A stretch of DNA of 64,000 nt from Eubacterium_G segne (GTDB lineage: Bacteria > Bacillota > Clostridia > Lachnospirales > Lachnospiraceae): assembly GCF_014287775.1 (NCBI RefSeq), contig NZ_JACOOZ010000009.1:1-64000 (forward strand), read 5' to 3'. A program made the position numbers and the translations under genes. Shown piece after piece: positions 53,140-63,259 of the stretch. The notes beneath the pieces were generated by a model. It was not told the origin of the DNA and ran no database searches. It was given only the letters and a program-made list of their open reading frames with translations. The stretch's first letter is position 1. Each line of letters begins with the position of its first letter.

Positions 53140-54822
53140 ATGAATGATTTATTAAGAAAAGATTTATATGAATATTACAAAATAATATATAAAGATGGGA
53201 AAACTATTGAAAATCTGTATGACCGCATAGACAGGGTTTTAAATAAATACGGATATCTGGATACAAAGAAAACATGGTTAGACGAAACAGATTCCATGCT
53301 TATTACATACGGAGATTCAATTACAGATAAAAATGAGGCAGGGATTAAGACACTTCATAAGTTTATGAAAAAACATGTGAAGGATGCAATTTCATCAATA
53401 CATATATTGCCTATGTATCCATACACATCAGATGATGGATTTTCGGTAGTAGATTATAAGGAAATAAATCCCTCCCTTGGAAATTGGGAGGATGTAAACA
53501 GTCTTTCTGATGATTATAAGTTAATGTTTGATGGGGTTATAAACCATATATCAGCTAAAAGTGATTGGTTTAAGAAGTATTTGACAGGAGAGGATCCTTA
53601 TAGGAATTATTTCATTGAATGTGATCCGGATGTCGATTATTCAAAGGTAACCAGACCTAGGGCTTTACCGCTACTTACAAAGTTTGAAACTAACAGAGGT
53701 AGCAGGTACATATGGACAACCTTTAGTGAAGACCAGATAGATTTAAATTATAAATGTATAGATGTTTACAGTGAGATATTGGACGTTTTAATGTTTTATG
53801 CAAAGAATGGGGCAAAATTCATAAGATTGGATGCCATAGCATTTCTTTGGAAAGAACCGGGAACAACATGTCTTAACTTAGAAGAAACTCATATGGTAGT
53901 GAAGTCGTATAGAAGAATTTTAGAGGAATATGCACCGGGTGTGTATTTCATAACAGAGACAAACATACCACATGAGCAAAATATAAGTTATTTCGGAAAC
54001 GGGGACGAGGCACATTTAGTTTATCAGTTTCCGCTTCCACCTCTTACAATGTATTCACTTATTACAGGAGATGCCACAAAACTTACCCGGTGGGCAAAAG
54101 GTCTTGAGGAACCGGGAGAGAATACAACATTCTTTAATTTCTTAAGTTCTCATGACGGAATAGGTGTAAGACCGGTAGAGGGAATATTAAATGATGAAGA
54201 GAGACAGGTTTTAATTGATGCAACTTTAACTAATGGTGGGGTTGTATCTTATAAAGACAATGGGGACGGAACTAAAAGTCCCTATGAGCTAAACATTAAT
54301 TATCAGGATGCATTGGCATCACCGGAAGACAGTGATGAAGTAAGAATTGGCAGGTTTATGGCAGCAGAAACAATACTTATGTCAATGCAGGGACTGCCCG
54401 GCATATACATTCATAGTTTGCTGGGTTCAAGGAATGATTACTATGGAAGGGAAACTTCTAATATTCCAAGAAGAATAAACAGACAGAAACTGGATTTGGA
54501 AAAATTAGAAGAACAGCTTTTATGTAATACAAACAGAGCCACTATTTTTAATGAAATGATAAGAAGACTGAATATTAGAAAAGTGCACGAACAGTTTTCG
54601 CCGAAGGCACATCAGAGAATTTTAAATGTGGACTCACATATTTTCGCACTGGAAAGATATATGGACGGTGGGAAGAAAATATTAGCAGTAATTAATGTAT
54701 CTTCAGAGGAAATCGTAACAGCTCTTGAATTTAAGGGAACAGACCTTTTAAGCGCAGAAAAGGTTAATGGAACCATAACCCTTAAACCTTTACAGAGTAT
54801 GTGGATACTGGAAGATAATTAA
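53140..54822 (+). CDS. GH13 subfamily 18 sugar phosphorylase, likely glucosylglycerate phosphorylase (YcjM-like)
   Basis: A 560-residue alpha-amylase-family protein of the sucrose-phosphorylase subgroup. Visible are ITYGDSITDKNEAG-type opening, HILPMYPYTSDDGFSVVDY, the nucleophile Asp in FIRLDAIAFLWK, the acid/base Glu in FITETN, and HDGIG. The subgroup contains sucrose phosphorylase, sucrose-6-phosphate phosphorylase and glucosylglycerate phosphorylase (EC 2.4.1.352, E. coli YcjM). The neighbours match E. coli ycjN-T in order, and a glycerate kinase ends the operon, which favours glucosylglycerate plus phosphate giving glucose 1-phosphate plus glycerate. Substrate choice is inferred from context. 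Confidence 0.85.
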   Translation: MNDLLRKDLYEYYKIIYKDGKTIENLYDRIDRVLNKYGYLDTKKTWLDETDSMLITYGDSITDKNEAGIKTLHKFMKKHVKDAISSIHILPMYPYTSDDGFSVVDYKEINPSLGNWEDVNSLSDDYKLMFDGVINHISAKSDWFKKYLTGEDPYRNYFIECDPDVDYSKVTRPRALPLLTKFETNRGSRYIWTTFSEDQIDLNYKCIDVYSEILDVLMFYAKNGAKFIRLDAIAFLWKEPGTTCLNLEETHMVVKSYRRILEEYAPGVYFITETNIPHEQNISYFGNGDEAHLVYQFPLPPLTMYSLITGDATKLTRWAKGLEEPGENTTFFNFLSSHDGIGVRPVEGILNDEERQVLIDATLTNGGVVSYKDNGDGTKSPYELNINYQDALASPEDSDEVRIGRFMAAETILMSMQGLPGIYIHSLLGSRNDYYGRETSNIPRRINRQKLDLEKLEEQLLCNTNRATIFNEMIRRLNIRKVHEQFSPKAHQRILNVDSHIFALERYMDGGKKILAVINVSSEEIVTALEFKGTDLLSAEKVNGTITLKPLQSMWILEDN

Positions 54823-54839
54823 AACAAAGGAGGATTATT

Positions 54840-56156
54840 ATGATGAAGAGAAAGGTATTAGCAACAGCATTATCATTAGCTATGGTTGCAACATTGTTTG
54901 CAGGTTGCGGAAGCAGCAGTGAAAAGAAGGAAAGCAGTGCAAAGGATGAAACAGTAAAAATCCAGTTTATGCACATGCAGGTAGAACAGGAAAGACAGGA
55001 TGTTCTTTCAGAAGTTATTAAGAAATTTGAAAAGGAAAACCCAAACATCAAGGTTGAACAGATGCCTGTAGGAGAAGATGATTACGATAGCAAGATTACT
55101 ACATTAGGTGGTAACGGAGAACTTCCGGCTGTTATTGAATTTAGTCAGGATCAGGCAAAAACAAGCGTAAAGAATCAGTTCATAAACACACAGGCAGCAG
55201 ATGACGTTATAGCTTCAGTAGGAGAAGATGCTTATTTTGATGGAGCTCTTAAAGTAATAAAGACAGAAGACGGAAAAGATTATGTTGGTGTTCCTGTATC
55301 AGGATGGGTTCAGGGTATTTGGTGTAATACAAAAATGTTAAAGGAAAAAGGATTTGATTTACCACAGAACTGGGATGATGTAATTAAAATAGCTAAGGCA
55401 TTTTATAATCCATCAAAGAAACAGTATGGTATAGCTCTTCCAACATCTGATTCAGCATTTACAGAGCAGGTATTCTCACAGTTCGCATTATCAAATGGAG
55501 CAAATGCTTTTGATGAAAACGGAAATATAACAATTGACACAGATAAGATGAAAGAAGCAGCTGAGTTCTACAAGGAATTATCACAGTATTCAATGCCCGG
55601 TTCAACAGAGGTTGCAGATGTTAAGGATGCTTTCGTTGGAAAGAATACACCAATGTGTATGTATTCAACGTATATTCTTGGAGGATGTAAAGATGCAGGA
55701 TTCCTTGAGGATGTTCAGTTAGCAGTACCTACAAAGACTACATCAGCAGCATATGGTTGTATTGAAGTTTTATCAATTTCAAATACTATCAGTGACGCAG
55801 AAACAGAAGCAGCTAAGAAGTTTGTAAGCTTCTTAATGGAAAAAGAAAACAATGAAGCATGGTTAGAGATGGCACCTGGCGGAGTTCAGCCTGTATTATC
55901 AGCAGTTGCAGATGATCCGGCATATGCAGATAATGAATTAATTAAGCCATACGCACACCTTCTTGATAATGTTGGAACAGCTTTTGATAATCTTCAGTTA
56001 TTCGGAAGTGTAAACGGCAAGAACTTTATGGCTATGGGCGATATCACAAACTCAGGTGTATTAAGCAAAGCACTTAATAATATCTTAGTACAGAAAGCTG
56101 ATATCTCAAAAGAACTTAAGAATGCTCAGTCTGAGGCAGAAAAACTTGCAAAATAG
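54840..56156 (+). CDS. Sugar ABC transporter substrate-binding lipoprotein (YcjN-like)
   Basis: A 438-residue family-1 sugar-binding lipoprotein. The lipobox is LFAGC (Cys about residue 23), then a Ser/Lys-rich linker. The domain IQFMHMQVEQERQDVLSEVIKKFEKENPNIKVE and PQNWDDVIKIAKAFYNP pattern is typical of bacterial extracellular solute-binding proteins. GGAGGATTATT precedes ATG 54840. It would capture the operon's glucoside substrate outside the cell and deliver it to the two permeases downstream. Confidence 0.92.
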   Translation: MMKRKVLATALSLAMVATLFAGCGSSSEKKESSAKDETVKIQFMHMQVEQERQDVLSEVIKKFEKENPNIKVEQMPVGEDDYDSKITTLGGNGELPAVIEFSQDQAKTSVKNQFINTQAADDVIASVGEDAYFDGALKVIKTEDGKDYVGVPVSGWVQGIWCNTKMLKEKGFDLPQNWDDVIKIAKAFYNPSKKQYGIALPTSDSAFTEQVFSQFALSNGANAFDENGNITIDTDKMKEAAEFYKELSQYSMPGSTEVADVKDAFVGKNTPMCMYSTYILGGCKDAGFLEDVQLAVPTKTTSAAYGCIEVLSISNTISDAETEAAKKFVSFLMEKENNEAWLEMAPGGVQPVLSAVADDPAYADNELIKPYAHLLDNVGTAFDNLQLFGSVNGKNFMAMGDITNSGVLSKALNNILVQKADISKELKNAQSEAEKLAK

Positions 56157-56213
56157 TTTAGTTTAGAAAAGAGGGCTGAATAAAAGGCCCTCTTTTAAAA
56201 GAAGGAGTCTTAT

Positions 56214-57092
56214 ATGTTAAAGAAAATAAGAAAAAGTCAGAACGCTTTTGCATATACATTGTTAGCTCCAAGTATTATTTTACTGGTTGCATTAATCGGA
56301 TATCCGATGATTTACAACATAATGATAAGCGTACAGAAAGTACCACTTAATCCAAAACTTGAATCCGTTTTTGTGGGACTTGATAATTTTAAAGAGGTAC
56401 TTGCAGATAAGGAGTTTTATTCAAGTGTACTTATTACCATAGCATTTACATTTGTTGTAGTTGTATTAAGTACCATTTTAGGATTAGCCATGGCATGCTT
56501 TTTAAACAGAGAATTTGTTGGCAAAAAACTGGTAAATGCTTTAGTTATTCTGTCATATGTAGTACCCTCGGTATGTTTGATTTTCTGCTGGAGATATATG
56601 TTTAACAATATATATGGAATAATAAACTATTTTCTGGTTGATATATTACATGTGGTAGATAAAGCACCATTGTGGTTTGACAGCCCGGTGAGTGCATTTG
56701 TATTAGTAGCCTTGTTTAATGTTTGGAGATTCTTCCCATATGCGTATATGTCATTTGTGGCAATAATGACTTCTATAGACAAAAGTTTGTATGAAGCAGC
56801 AGATATAGATGGTGCTTCAAAATGGCAGAAATTCAAAGCGGTAACATATCCGGCAATAAAGCCTACAATGGTAACAGTTGTAAGCCTTAGAATGATTTGG
56901 GCGTTCTACATTTACGCAGAAGTTAAGTTACTTACAAGTCAGGTAGATGTTTTAGGTGTATATCTGTATGATATGGCATTCTCAACACATAATTTCGGAA
57001 AGGCAGCAGCTATTTCCCTTGTACTGTTTGTATTTATCTTTGCAATGGTTATGCTGATAAGAAAGGTGGTGTTCAAAAATGACGAGGACTAA
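56214..57092 (+). CDS. Sugar ABC transporter permease, MalF-like (YcjO-like)
   Basis: A 292-residue permease with six membrane helices. The EAA loop is seen as YEAADIDGASKWQKFKAVTYPAIKPT. The start follows GAAGGAG. The 3' end overlaps the next permease gene by 14 bases, indicating coupled translation and a heterodimeric channel. No ABC ATPase gene occurs in this operon within the window, so a shared MsmX-type ATPase encoded elsewhere is likely, as in other Firmicutes. Confidence 0.93.
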   Translation: MLKKIRKSQNAFAYTLLAPSIILLVALIGYPMIYNIMISVQKVPLNPKLESVFVGLDNFKEVLADKEFYSSVLITIAFTFVVVVLSTILGLAMACFLNREFVGKKLVNALVILSYVVPSVCLIFCWRYMFNNIYGIINYFLVDILHVVDKAPLWFDSPVSAFVLVALFNVWRFFPYAYMSFVAIMTSIDKSLYEAADIDGASKWQKFKAVTYPAIKPTMVTVVSLRMIWAFYIYAEVKLLTSQVDVLGVYLYDMAFSTHNFGKAAAISLVLFVFIFAMVMLIRKVVFKNDED

Positions 57093-57924
57093 AAGAAAAG
57101 TCAGGAACAATATATTATTTTACACTGCTTTAATTATCATACTTTTAATAATATTATTTCCATTTATTATGATGGTAAGTGTGGCTTTTAAGTCCACGGC
57201 AGAAACAATAGGTTTTCCACCGACAATTATACCAAAGTCATTTACCTTTAAACATATGGAAGATATTTTTAATCCGGGAATATTCCCATTTTTAAAATAT
57301 TTTAAGAACAGTATGTATATTTCTCTTACTACCTCAGCAATAGTTGTATTCTTAGGAATACTTGGAGGATATGCATTAGCTAAATTGAAATTTAAAGGAA
57401 AATCAGTAATAACCGAAGTATTTTTCTTTGTATATATGTTTTCGGGAATATTACTTATAGTTCCTTTATATAAATTGCTTTCGTCAATTGGATTGAGAAA
57501 CAGTCATGAAGCGGTAATTATCTGTATGATAATACAGACACTTCCAACTGCAATTTATATGACAAGAAGCTTTTTTGAAACAATTCCTGATGAACTTGAG
57601 GAAGCAGGAAGAGTGGATGGATTATCAAGATTTGGAGTAATATTCAGAATCGTGGTTCCACTTTCAATTTCAGGATTAATTTCAGTTTTCGTTTATGCAT
57701 TTATGATTGCATGGAACGACGTTTTATTCGCATCAATCTTCTTAGATTCACCGGATAAAATGACAATTACAATAGGATTGAATTCACTGTTTAACACACC
57801 TGATTATATTTGGGGAAGAATGATGGCAGCATCAATTATGTCCTCATTACCTATCGTTATTATGTATGGTATAAGCCAGACATTAATAAAGAGTGGAAGA
57901 ACAGCAGGCGGAGTTAAAGGTTAA
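57079..57924 (+). CDS. Sugar ABC transporter permease, MalG-like (YcjP-like)
   Basis: A 281-residue permease with six helices. Its EAA loop is ELEEAGRVDGLSRFGVIFRIVVPLS, typical of the MalG subunit. AAGGTGG precedes ATG 57079 within the end of the previous gene. It forms the channel with the MalF-like protein. Confidence 0.93.
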   Translation: MTRTKRKVRNNILFYTALIIILLIILFPFIMMVSVAFKSTAETIGFPPTIIPKSFTFKHMEDIFNPGIFPFLKYFKNSMYISLTTSAIVVFLGILGGYALAKLKFKGKSVITEVFFFVYMFSGILLIVPLYKLLSSIGLRNSHEAVIICMIIQTLPTAIYMTRSFFETIPDELEEAGRVDGLSRFGVIFRIVVPLSISGLISVFVYAFMIAWNDVLFASIFLDSPDKMTITIGLNSLFNTPDYIWGRMMAASIMSSLPIVIMYGISQTLIKSGRTAGGVKG

Positions 57925-57946
57925 ATAAAGGAGAGAAGGTATTAAA

Positions 57947-59005
57947 ATGAAGAAGTTAGTTGCAACTGCACCTAGAGTAGCAGAATTAAAGGATTATGAA
58001 GACAGACCTATTAAGGCAAATGAAGCAAAGGTTAAGGTTGAATTTGCAGCACCAAAGCACGGTACTGAATTGGCAGATTTCAGAGATGTAACTCCATTTA
58101 AGGACGGAAAATTTGACGAAGAATGGAGAGTCTTTAAGGAAAGAGCAGCAGATGAACCAAGAGGAATTGAATTTGGTGATTTACCATTAGGAAATATGTT
58201 TGTGGGAACTATCACTGAAATAGGAGCAGACGTTACGGAATATGCGGTAGGTGACAGAGTTTGTTCATACGGACCAATAAAGGAAACACAGATAGTGAAC
58301 GCAGTTGACAATTATAAGCTTAGAAAAATGAGCAAGGATGCATCAGCAAAAAATGCCGTATGTTATGATCCGGCACAGTTTGCTTTAGCAGGTGTAAGAG
58401 ATGCTAATGTAAGACCGGGAGATAACGTTGTTGTAGTTGGTCTTGGAGCAATTGGCATGATTGCACTTCAGATGTGTGTAAAATTAGGAGCAGCAGTTGT
58501 TATTGGTGTTGATCCTATTGAAAAGAGAAGAAATGTAGCATTAAAGCTTGGAGCAGATTATGTATTAGACAGCACAGCCTGTGATGCGGGTTTGGAAATA
58601 AAGAGACTTACAGATAAGATGGGTGCTGATGCAATTATTGAGACATCAGGAAATGTACATGCTCTTCAGGCATCTATTAAAGGACTTGCATACAATGGAA
58701 CAATAGCATATGTTGCCTTTGCAAAACCATTCCCGGCGGGCTTATGGCTTGGACAGGAAGGTCATTTCAATCAGGGAAAAATTGTTTTCTCAAGAGCATG
58801 CTCAGAACCTCTTCCGGAATATCCGAGATGGACAAGAAAACGTATTGAAGATGTTGTATGGAACATGCTTATGAGCGGTTATTTGAATTGCGAGGATATT
58901 ATTGATCCTATAGTACCATTTGAAGAATCAGCAGAAGGATTTATGAAATATGTTGATCAGGATCCTGAATTAAGTATCAAAATGGGTGTTACTTTTGACA
59001 AATAA
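57947..59005 (+). CDS. MDR-family zinc-type dehydrogenase (YcjQ-like)
   Basis: A 352-residue medium-chain dehydrogenase/reductase. The NAD(P) site is VVVGLGAIGMIAL (about residues 164-176) followed by the acidic GVDPIEKRR. The N-terminal GroES-like domain has FAAPKHGTELADF rather than the canonical Cys-Gly-Ser catalytic zinc ligand, as in this subgroup. E. coli YcjQ in the same operon position oxidises D-gulosides at C3. Here the same role in converting a hexopyranoside at C3/C4 is inferred from the matching order with YcjR and YcjS. AAAGGAGAG precedes the start. Confidence 0.85.
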   Translation: MKKLVATAPRVAELKDYEDRPIKANEAKVKVEFAAPKHGTELADFRDVTPFKDGKFDEEWRVFKERAADEPRGIEFGDLPLGNMFVGTITEIGADVTEYAVGDRVCSYGPIKETQIVNAVDNYKLRKMSKDASAKNAVCYDPAQFALAGVRDANVRPGDNVVVVGLGAIGMIALQMCVKLGAAVVIGVDPIEKRRNVALKLGADYVLDSTACDAGLEIKRLTDKMGADAIIETSGNVHALQASIKGLAYNGTIAYVAFAKPFPAGLWLGQEGHFNQGKIVFSRACSEPLPEYPRWTRKRIEDVVWNMLMSGYLNCEDIIDPIVPFEESAEGFMKYVDQDPELSIKMGVTFDK

Positions 59006-59028
59006 TAATGAAAGGTTAGGTGCTTAAA

Positions 59029-59820
59029 ATGTTATATGGAACACAGGATAGAGATTTCTTTCCGAGAAATTTTGTGGACAGACTTAATTATATTAAAGAA
59101 TTAGGATATGACTGCTATGAGGTGGATGGTAAGGAATTAGTTGAAAAAACTGCGGAAATAAAGGATGCAGTTGAGAAGACAAAAGTTCCCGTTACAACAG
59201 CATGTAATGGATATAGAGGATGGATTGGTGATTTCATAGAAGAAAGAAGGCTTAATGGAGTTACCGATTTAAAGGAAATATTAAGATGTATAGCAGAAGT
59301 TGGTGGAACAGGAGTTGTTATTCCGGCAGCATGGGGAATGTTTACTTTCAGATTGCCGCCACATGTACCACCAAGAAGTCATGAAGGTGATATTAAGGCA
59401 ATAATGGATTCATTAAAGGAATTAGATCCCGTGGCAAGACAGTATGGCGTATACATTTATTTAGAGCCGCTTAATCAGTATCAGGATCATATGCTTAACC
59501 TTCAAAGTCAGGCAAGAGAAATTATTGATAATGGAAAATTCACAAATGTTAAGACAACCTGTGATTTTTATCATATGAACCGTGAGGAGGATAATATATC
59601 TCAGGCGCTTAGAGAGTCAAAGGATTATATTGGACATGTTCATATAGCTGACAATCAGAGATATCAGCCGGGTTCAGGTTCAATAGATTTCAAAAAGCAT
59701 TTTGATACATTAAAAGAAATAGGTTACGATGGACCAATTATTTTTGAAGGAAGATTAAGAGGCGACCCTGTGGAAGTATGTAAGGAGTCAAGTGCTTTTG
59801 TTAAGGAATGCCTTAAATAA
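59029..59820 (+). CDS. Sugar phosphate isomerase/epimerase-like TIM barrel (YcjR-like)
   Basis: A 263-residue AP-endonuclease-2-like TIM-barrel protein. Metal ligands appear in YIYLEPLNQYQ (Glu), KTTCDFYHMN (Asp, His), IGHVHIAD (His) and GPIIFEGR (Glu). E. coli YcjR is a 3-keto-glucoside/3-keto-guloside C4 epimerase, and the operon position here is the same. ATG 59029 has AGGTG upstream; a GTG three codons earlier is in frame. It lies 23 bases after the dehydrogenase gene. Confidence 0.87.
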   Translation: MLYGTQDRDFFPRNFVDRLNYIKELGYDCYEVDGKELVEKTAEIKDAVEKTKVPVTTACNGYRGWIGDFIEERRLNGVTDLKEILRCIAEVGGTGVVIPAAWGMFTFRLPPHVPPRSHEGDIKAIMDSLKELDPVARQYGVYIYLEPLNQYQDHMLNLQSQAREIIDNGKFTNVKTTCDFYHMNREEDNISQALRESKDYIGHVHIADNQRYQPGSGSIDFKKHFDTLKEIGYDGPIIFEGRLRGDPVEVCKESSAFVKECLK

Positions 59821-59881
59821 TAAGGAAATTTTATGTGGGAGATAAAATCTCCCACGTATAACAGATTTGCGAGGTAAATAT

Positions 59882-60919
59882 ATGAGAAAGATAAAGGTGG
59901 CTATAATAGGTGCAGGACAAATTGCACAGACAACACACATTCCGGCATTTAAATCCATGGAAAATGTGGAAATTGTGGGAGTAAGCGATACATATGAAAA
60001 TGTGGCAGGTAAAGTGGCAAAGGATTTTGACATTCCCTTTAGTTGTAGTTCTCACTTAGAATTATTGGAAAAATGTAATCCTGATGCAGTAAGTGTTTGC
60101 GTACCAAACAAATTTCATTATCCAATTGTAATGGATGCATTAGACAGAGGATGTCACGTAATGTGCGAAAAGCCACCTGCAATTTCTTATAGTCAGGCTA
60201 AGGAGATGGCTGATAAAGCTAAATCTAAAGGACTAATACTGACATATGATTTTCATTTCAGACATGGAACAAATGTGGCTATTTTAAAGGATTTAATAGA
60301 AAATGGTAAAATGGGACAAATATACTATACTAAAGTACAGTGGCTTAGAAAGGCAGGAGTTCCAGGCTGGGGTAATTTCATAAGTAAAGATATGCAGGGG
60401 GGAGGACCCCTTATAGATATAGGTGCCCATATGTTAGACATAGCATTATATCTTCTTGACTATAAAAAGGTTTCCTATGTATCGGCAATAAGCTCAAATT
60501 TAATAGGAACCAAACAAAGTAACGGACTTATGGGTTCGTGGAATCCGGAAAAATACACTGTTGAAGACGGACTTTTTGGAAACATTGTATTTGAAGACGG
60601 AACCGGTATAGGAATAGAAACTACATTTGCCCTTAATATGAAAGAAAAGGATGTGAGGGCTGTGAAGGTTTATGGAGATGAGTTAGGTGCATCCTTATTT
60701 CCACTGGAAATTTATAGTGGATCCAATAGAAATTATCAGGCTGTAAATTATCCCTACATTAGTGATGGAGATTTGCACAACAAAGCTTTAGAAAACTTCA
60801 TAGATGCAATAGAAGGTAAAGAAGAAGTTTTAGTGAAAGCCGGGGAAGGTGCATACATTCAGATGATAATTGAAGCATTATATAAGTCGGCAGAGAAGAA
60901 GGAGCCTGTTTTTCTATAG
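59882..60919 (+). CDS. Gfo/Idh/MocA family dehydrogenase (YcjS-like)
   Basis: A 345-residue NAD(P)-dependent oxidoreductase. The Rossmann motif VAIIGAGQIAQTTHIPAFKS opens the protein, CEKPPA supplies the family Lys, and GGGPLIDIGAHMLDIALYLL supplies the Asp-x-x-x-His pair. E. coli YcjS is a D-glucoside 3-dehydrogenase. Here it would form the other half of the C3 oxidation-C4 epimerisation-reduction cycle with YcjQ- and YcjR-like proteins. ATG 59882 is preceded by GAGGT; the in-frame TTG at 59867 overlaps that site. Confidence 0.88.
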   Translation: MRKIKVAIIGAGQIAQTTHIPAFKSMENVEIVGVSDTYENVAGKVAKDFDIPFSCSSHLELLEKCNPDAVSVCVPNKFHYPIVMDALDRGCHVMCEKPPAISYSQAKEMADKAKSKGLILTYDFHFRHGTNVAILKDLIENGKMGQIYYTKVQWLRKAGVPGWGNFISKDMQGGGPLIDIGAHMLDIALYLLDYKKVSYVSAISSNLIGTKQSNGLMGSWNPEKYTVEDGLFGNIVFEDGTGIGIETTFALNMKEKDVRAVKVYGDELGASLFPLEIYSGSNRNYQAVNYPYISDGDLHNKALENFIDAIEGKEEVLVKAGEGAYIQMIIEALYKSAEKKEPVFL

Positions 60920-60938
60920 AAAGGCACAGGTGAAAAAT

Positions 60939-63230
60939 ATGTACTATTATGATACGAAGAGAGATTCCACCGGATTGTGGATAGAAGAAAATAAATATAG
61001 GCAGAAATATACAAAAAAATCGGAATCCGTATTTACAACAGAAAATGGGTACATGGGAATAAGAGGAACACAGGATTTTCCCACAATTGCGGAATGTAAG
61101 GGAATGTTTGTGAGAGGTTTTTTTTCAAAGGCAACAAAGGATGAAGTTGTTGAGTTGATTAATTGTCCTAATTTGTCAGAGGTTTATATTACCACAAAGG
61201 GAAAGGTCATAAGCTTAGATACCTGTAAAATAGAAAATTACAACAGAAAGTTTAATGTGGAAACGGGAGAGCTGGTTTTTCAGTGTGATTTTCTCTTAGA
61301 AAATAATATAATAAATATAAAATCAAGACGATTTGTTTCTTACAGTGATTTACATCTGTTTTGCCAACAGTTGGTAATAACATTAGCTGATGGAAATGAT
61401 TTAGATATGGCTGTAAAGGTAGGCATAAACGGACAGATGACAAACAGCGGTGTGGCACATATCAGAAAAACTGAGTGCGGGGTACGCAATAATACTGTTA
61501 TGGAGTATATTGGGAATACAGATGATTCAGAAATTGATATAATGATGGCACTAGATTATGAAGGAACAGATGACGCTAAAAATTACGGTCTTGAAAGAAG
61601 AAGCATATACGAAAAAAGAAAAATAAAATTAGTAAAAAATAAACCGGTTACACTAACAAAATATGCAATGGTATTTACCAATGTGGAAGAACCGGATATT
61701 ACAAAAACAGATAAAATAAGCAGAATAATTGAAAACAGAAAAAAAGGATTTGCAAAGCTTTTTGATGAGCATTTACAGGAAGTCTATAAGTTTTGGAAAA
61801 ATGCAGAAATAAAAATAGATGGCATATCAGTAGAGGACGAGGCGGCAATAAAGTACTCACAGTTACAGTTGTTTGGAATGATACCAAAAGATACGGATAG
61901 AGTGAGTATTGCAGCAAAAGGTCTTTCAGGTGAAGGATATAAGGGGCATGTATTTTGGGATTCTGAAATATATATGTTGCCGTTTTTCTGCTATACCAAT
62001 CCTGAAATGGCAAAAAGATTACTTATATACAGATATAATGGTCTTTCAGGAGCATTTAAAAAGGCAAAAGAATACGGCTATAAAGGAGCGATGTATCCAT
62101 GGGAAAGTGCCTTTGAAGGAAAGGAAGAAACTCCTTTGTTTGCAGCACTTAACATAGAAACAGGAAAAGCTAATCCGGTATGGTCAGGCAGGAAGGAGCA
62201 TCATGTTAGTGCCGATATTGCCTATGCCATAATAAACTATTACCATATGACTAAAGACGAAGAATTTATGCACAAATATGGATATGAAATGTTAATTGAA
62301 ATATCTAAATTCTGGGAGAGCAGAAGTGTAGAAAAAAATGGCCGTTTAGAAATATTGGATATAATAGGTCCTGATGAATACGATGAACATATTGATAATA
62401 ATACATTTACTAACTATATGGCTAAGTATTGTGTGGGACAGACGTTAATAGAATTAAAGAAATTAAAAGAAAATGATAATAACTTTTATGAAAAGTTAAG
62501 TGATAAAACAAAATATGAAGATAATATTTTAGGTTTAGAAGAGTTTGTACGAAATATATATATTCCTCAGGTTAATAAAGATGGAATTATTCCTCAGGAT
62601 GATACATTTTTGTCAAAGAAGGAGCTGCCTGATATTGACAAATATAAAAATTCCCAGGTAAAGCAGTCGGTGTTACTGGATTACACAAGGGATCAGGTAG
62701 TGGATACGCAGGCAATAAAACAGGCAGATGTGGTAATGCTGTTGAATTTATTCCCACAATTATACAGCCCGGATATTGTGAAGAAAAATGTTTTGTTCTA
62801 TGAAAAAAGAACTTTGCATGATTCATCCCTAAGTTACTGTGCACACGCTCAGGCATGCGCTAATATTGGAGAGTTGGACATGGCACAAAATTTCTTCAAA
62901 AAAGCACTTGAGGTGGATTTAGTAGATAATCCATATGATTCCACAGACGGACTTCATGCAGCAGCCATGGGGGGCATTTATAATTGCCTTATACAGGGAT
63001 TTGCAGGGGTATCCGCTGATGATAGTGCATTGTACATAACCCCTCATCTTCCAAAGGAATGGAAAAAAATGGAGTTTGTGGTAATGTACAAAGGTTGTAG
63101 GCTTGAAATAAGGGTTAGTCATGATAAAGTTGATATATATAAAACAGGTGATACATCATATCCATTATGTATATCAATAAACAATAACATAATGACAATG
63201 GAAGCAAACCAGCAGCAGTTGTCAGCATAA
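60939..63230 (+). CDS. GH65 glycoside phosphorylase, likely kojibiose phosphorylase (YcjT-like)
   Basis: A 763-residue GH65 enzyme with an N-terminal beta-sandwich (about 1-260), an (alpha/alpha)6 barrel, and a C-terminal Glyco_hydro_65C sheet. The catalytic general acid is the Glu in IIGPDEYDEH (about 490), with KGHVFWDSE and DQVVDTQAIKQADVVMLL as further family blocks. It should split an alpha-glucobiose with phosphate to give beta-glucose 1-phosphate. E. coli YcjT in this position acts on kojibiose (alpha-1,2), but GH65 also covers trehalose, maltose and nigerose phosphorylases. ATG 60939 has AGGTG upstream; the earlier in-frame start lies inside the previous gene. Confidence 0.9.
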   Translation: MYYYDTKRDSTGLWIEENKYRQKYTKKSESVFTTENGYMGIRGTQDFPTIAECKGMFVRGFFSKATKDEVVELINCPNLSEVYITTKGKVISLDTCKIENYNRKFNVETGELVFQCDFLLENNIINIKSRRFVSYSDLHLFCQQLVITLADGNDLDMAVKVGINGQMTNSGVAHIRKTECGVRNNTVMEYIGNTDDSEIDIMMALDYEGTDDAKNYGLERRSIYEKRKIKLVKNKPVTLTKYAMVFTNVEEPDITKTDKISRIIENRKKGFAKLFDEHLQEVYKFWKNAEIKIDGISVEDEAAIKYSQLQLFGMIPKDTDRVSIAAKGLSGEGYKGHVFWDSEIYMLPFFCYTNPEMAKRLLIYRYNGLSGAFKKAKEYGYKGAMYPWESAFEGKEETPLFAALNIETGKANPVWSGRKEHHVSADIAYAIINYYHMTKDEEFMHKYGYEMLIEISKFWESRSVEKNGRLEILDIIGPDEYDEHIDNNTFTNYMAKYCVGQTLIELKKLKENDNNFYEKLSDKTKYEDNILGLEEFVRNIYIPQVNKDGIIPQDDTFLSKKELPDIDKYKNSQVKQSVLLDYTRDQVVDTQAIKQADVVMLLNLFPQLYSPDIVKKNVLFYEKRTLHDSSLSYCAHAQACANIGELDMAQNFFKKALEVDLVDNPYDSTDGLHAAAMGGIYNCLIQGFAGVSADDSALYITPHLPKEWKKMEFVVMYKGCRLEIRVSHDKVDIYKTGDTSYPLCISINNNIMTMEANQQQLSA

Positions 63231-63259
63231 AAAGATTAGTTTGTTAAAGGGAGTAACCT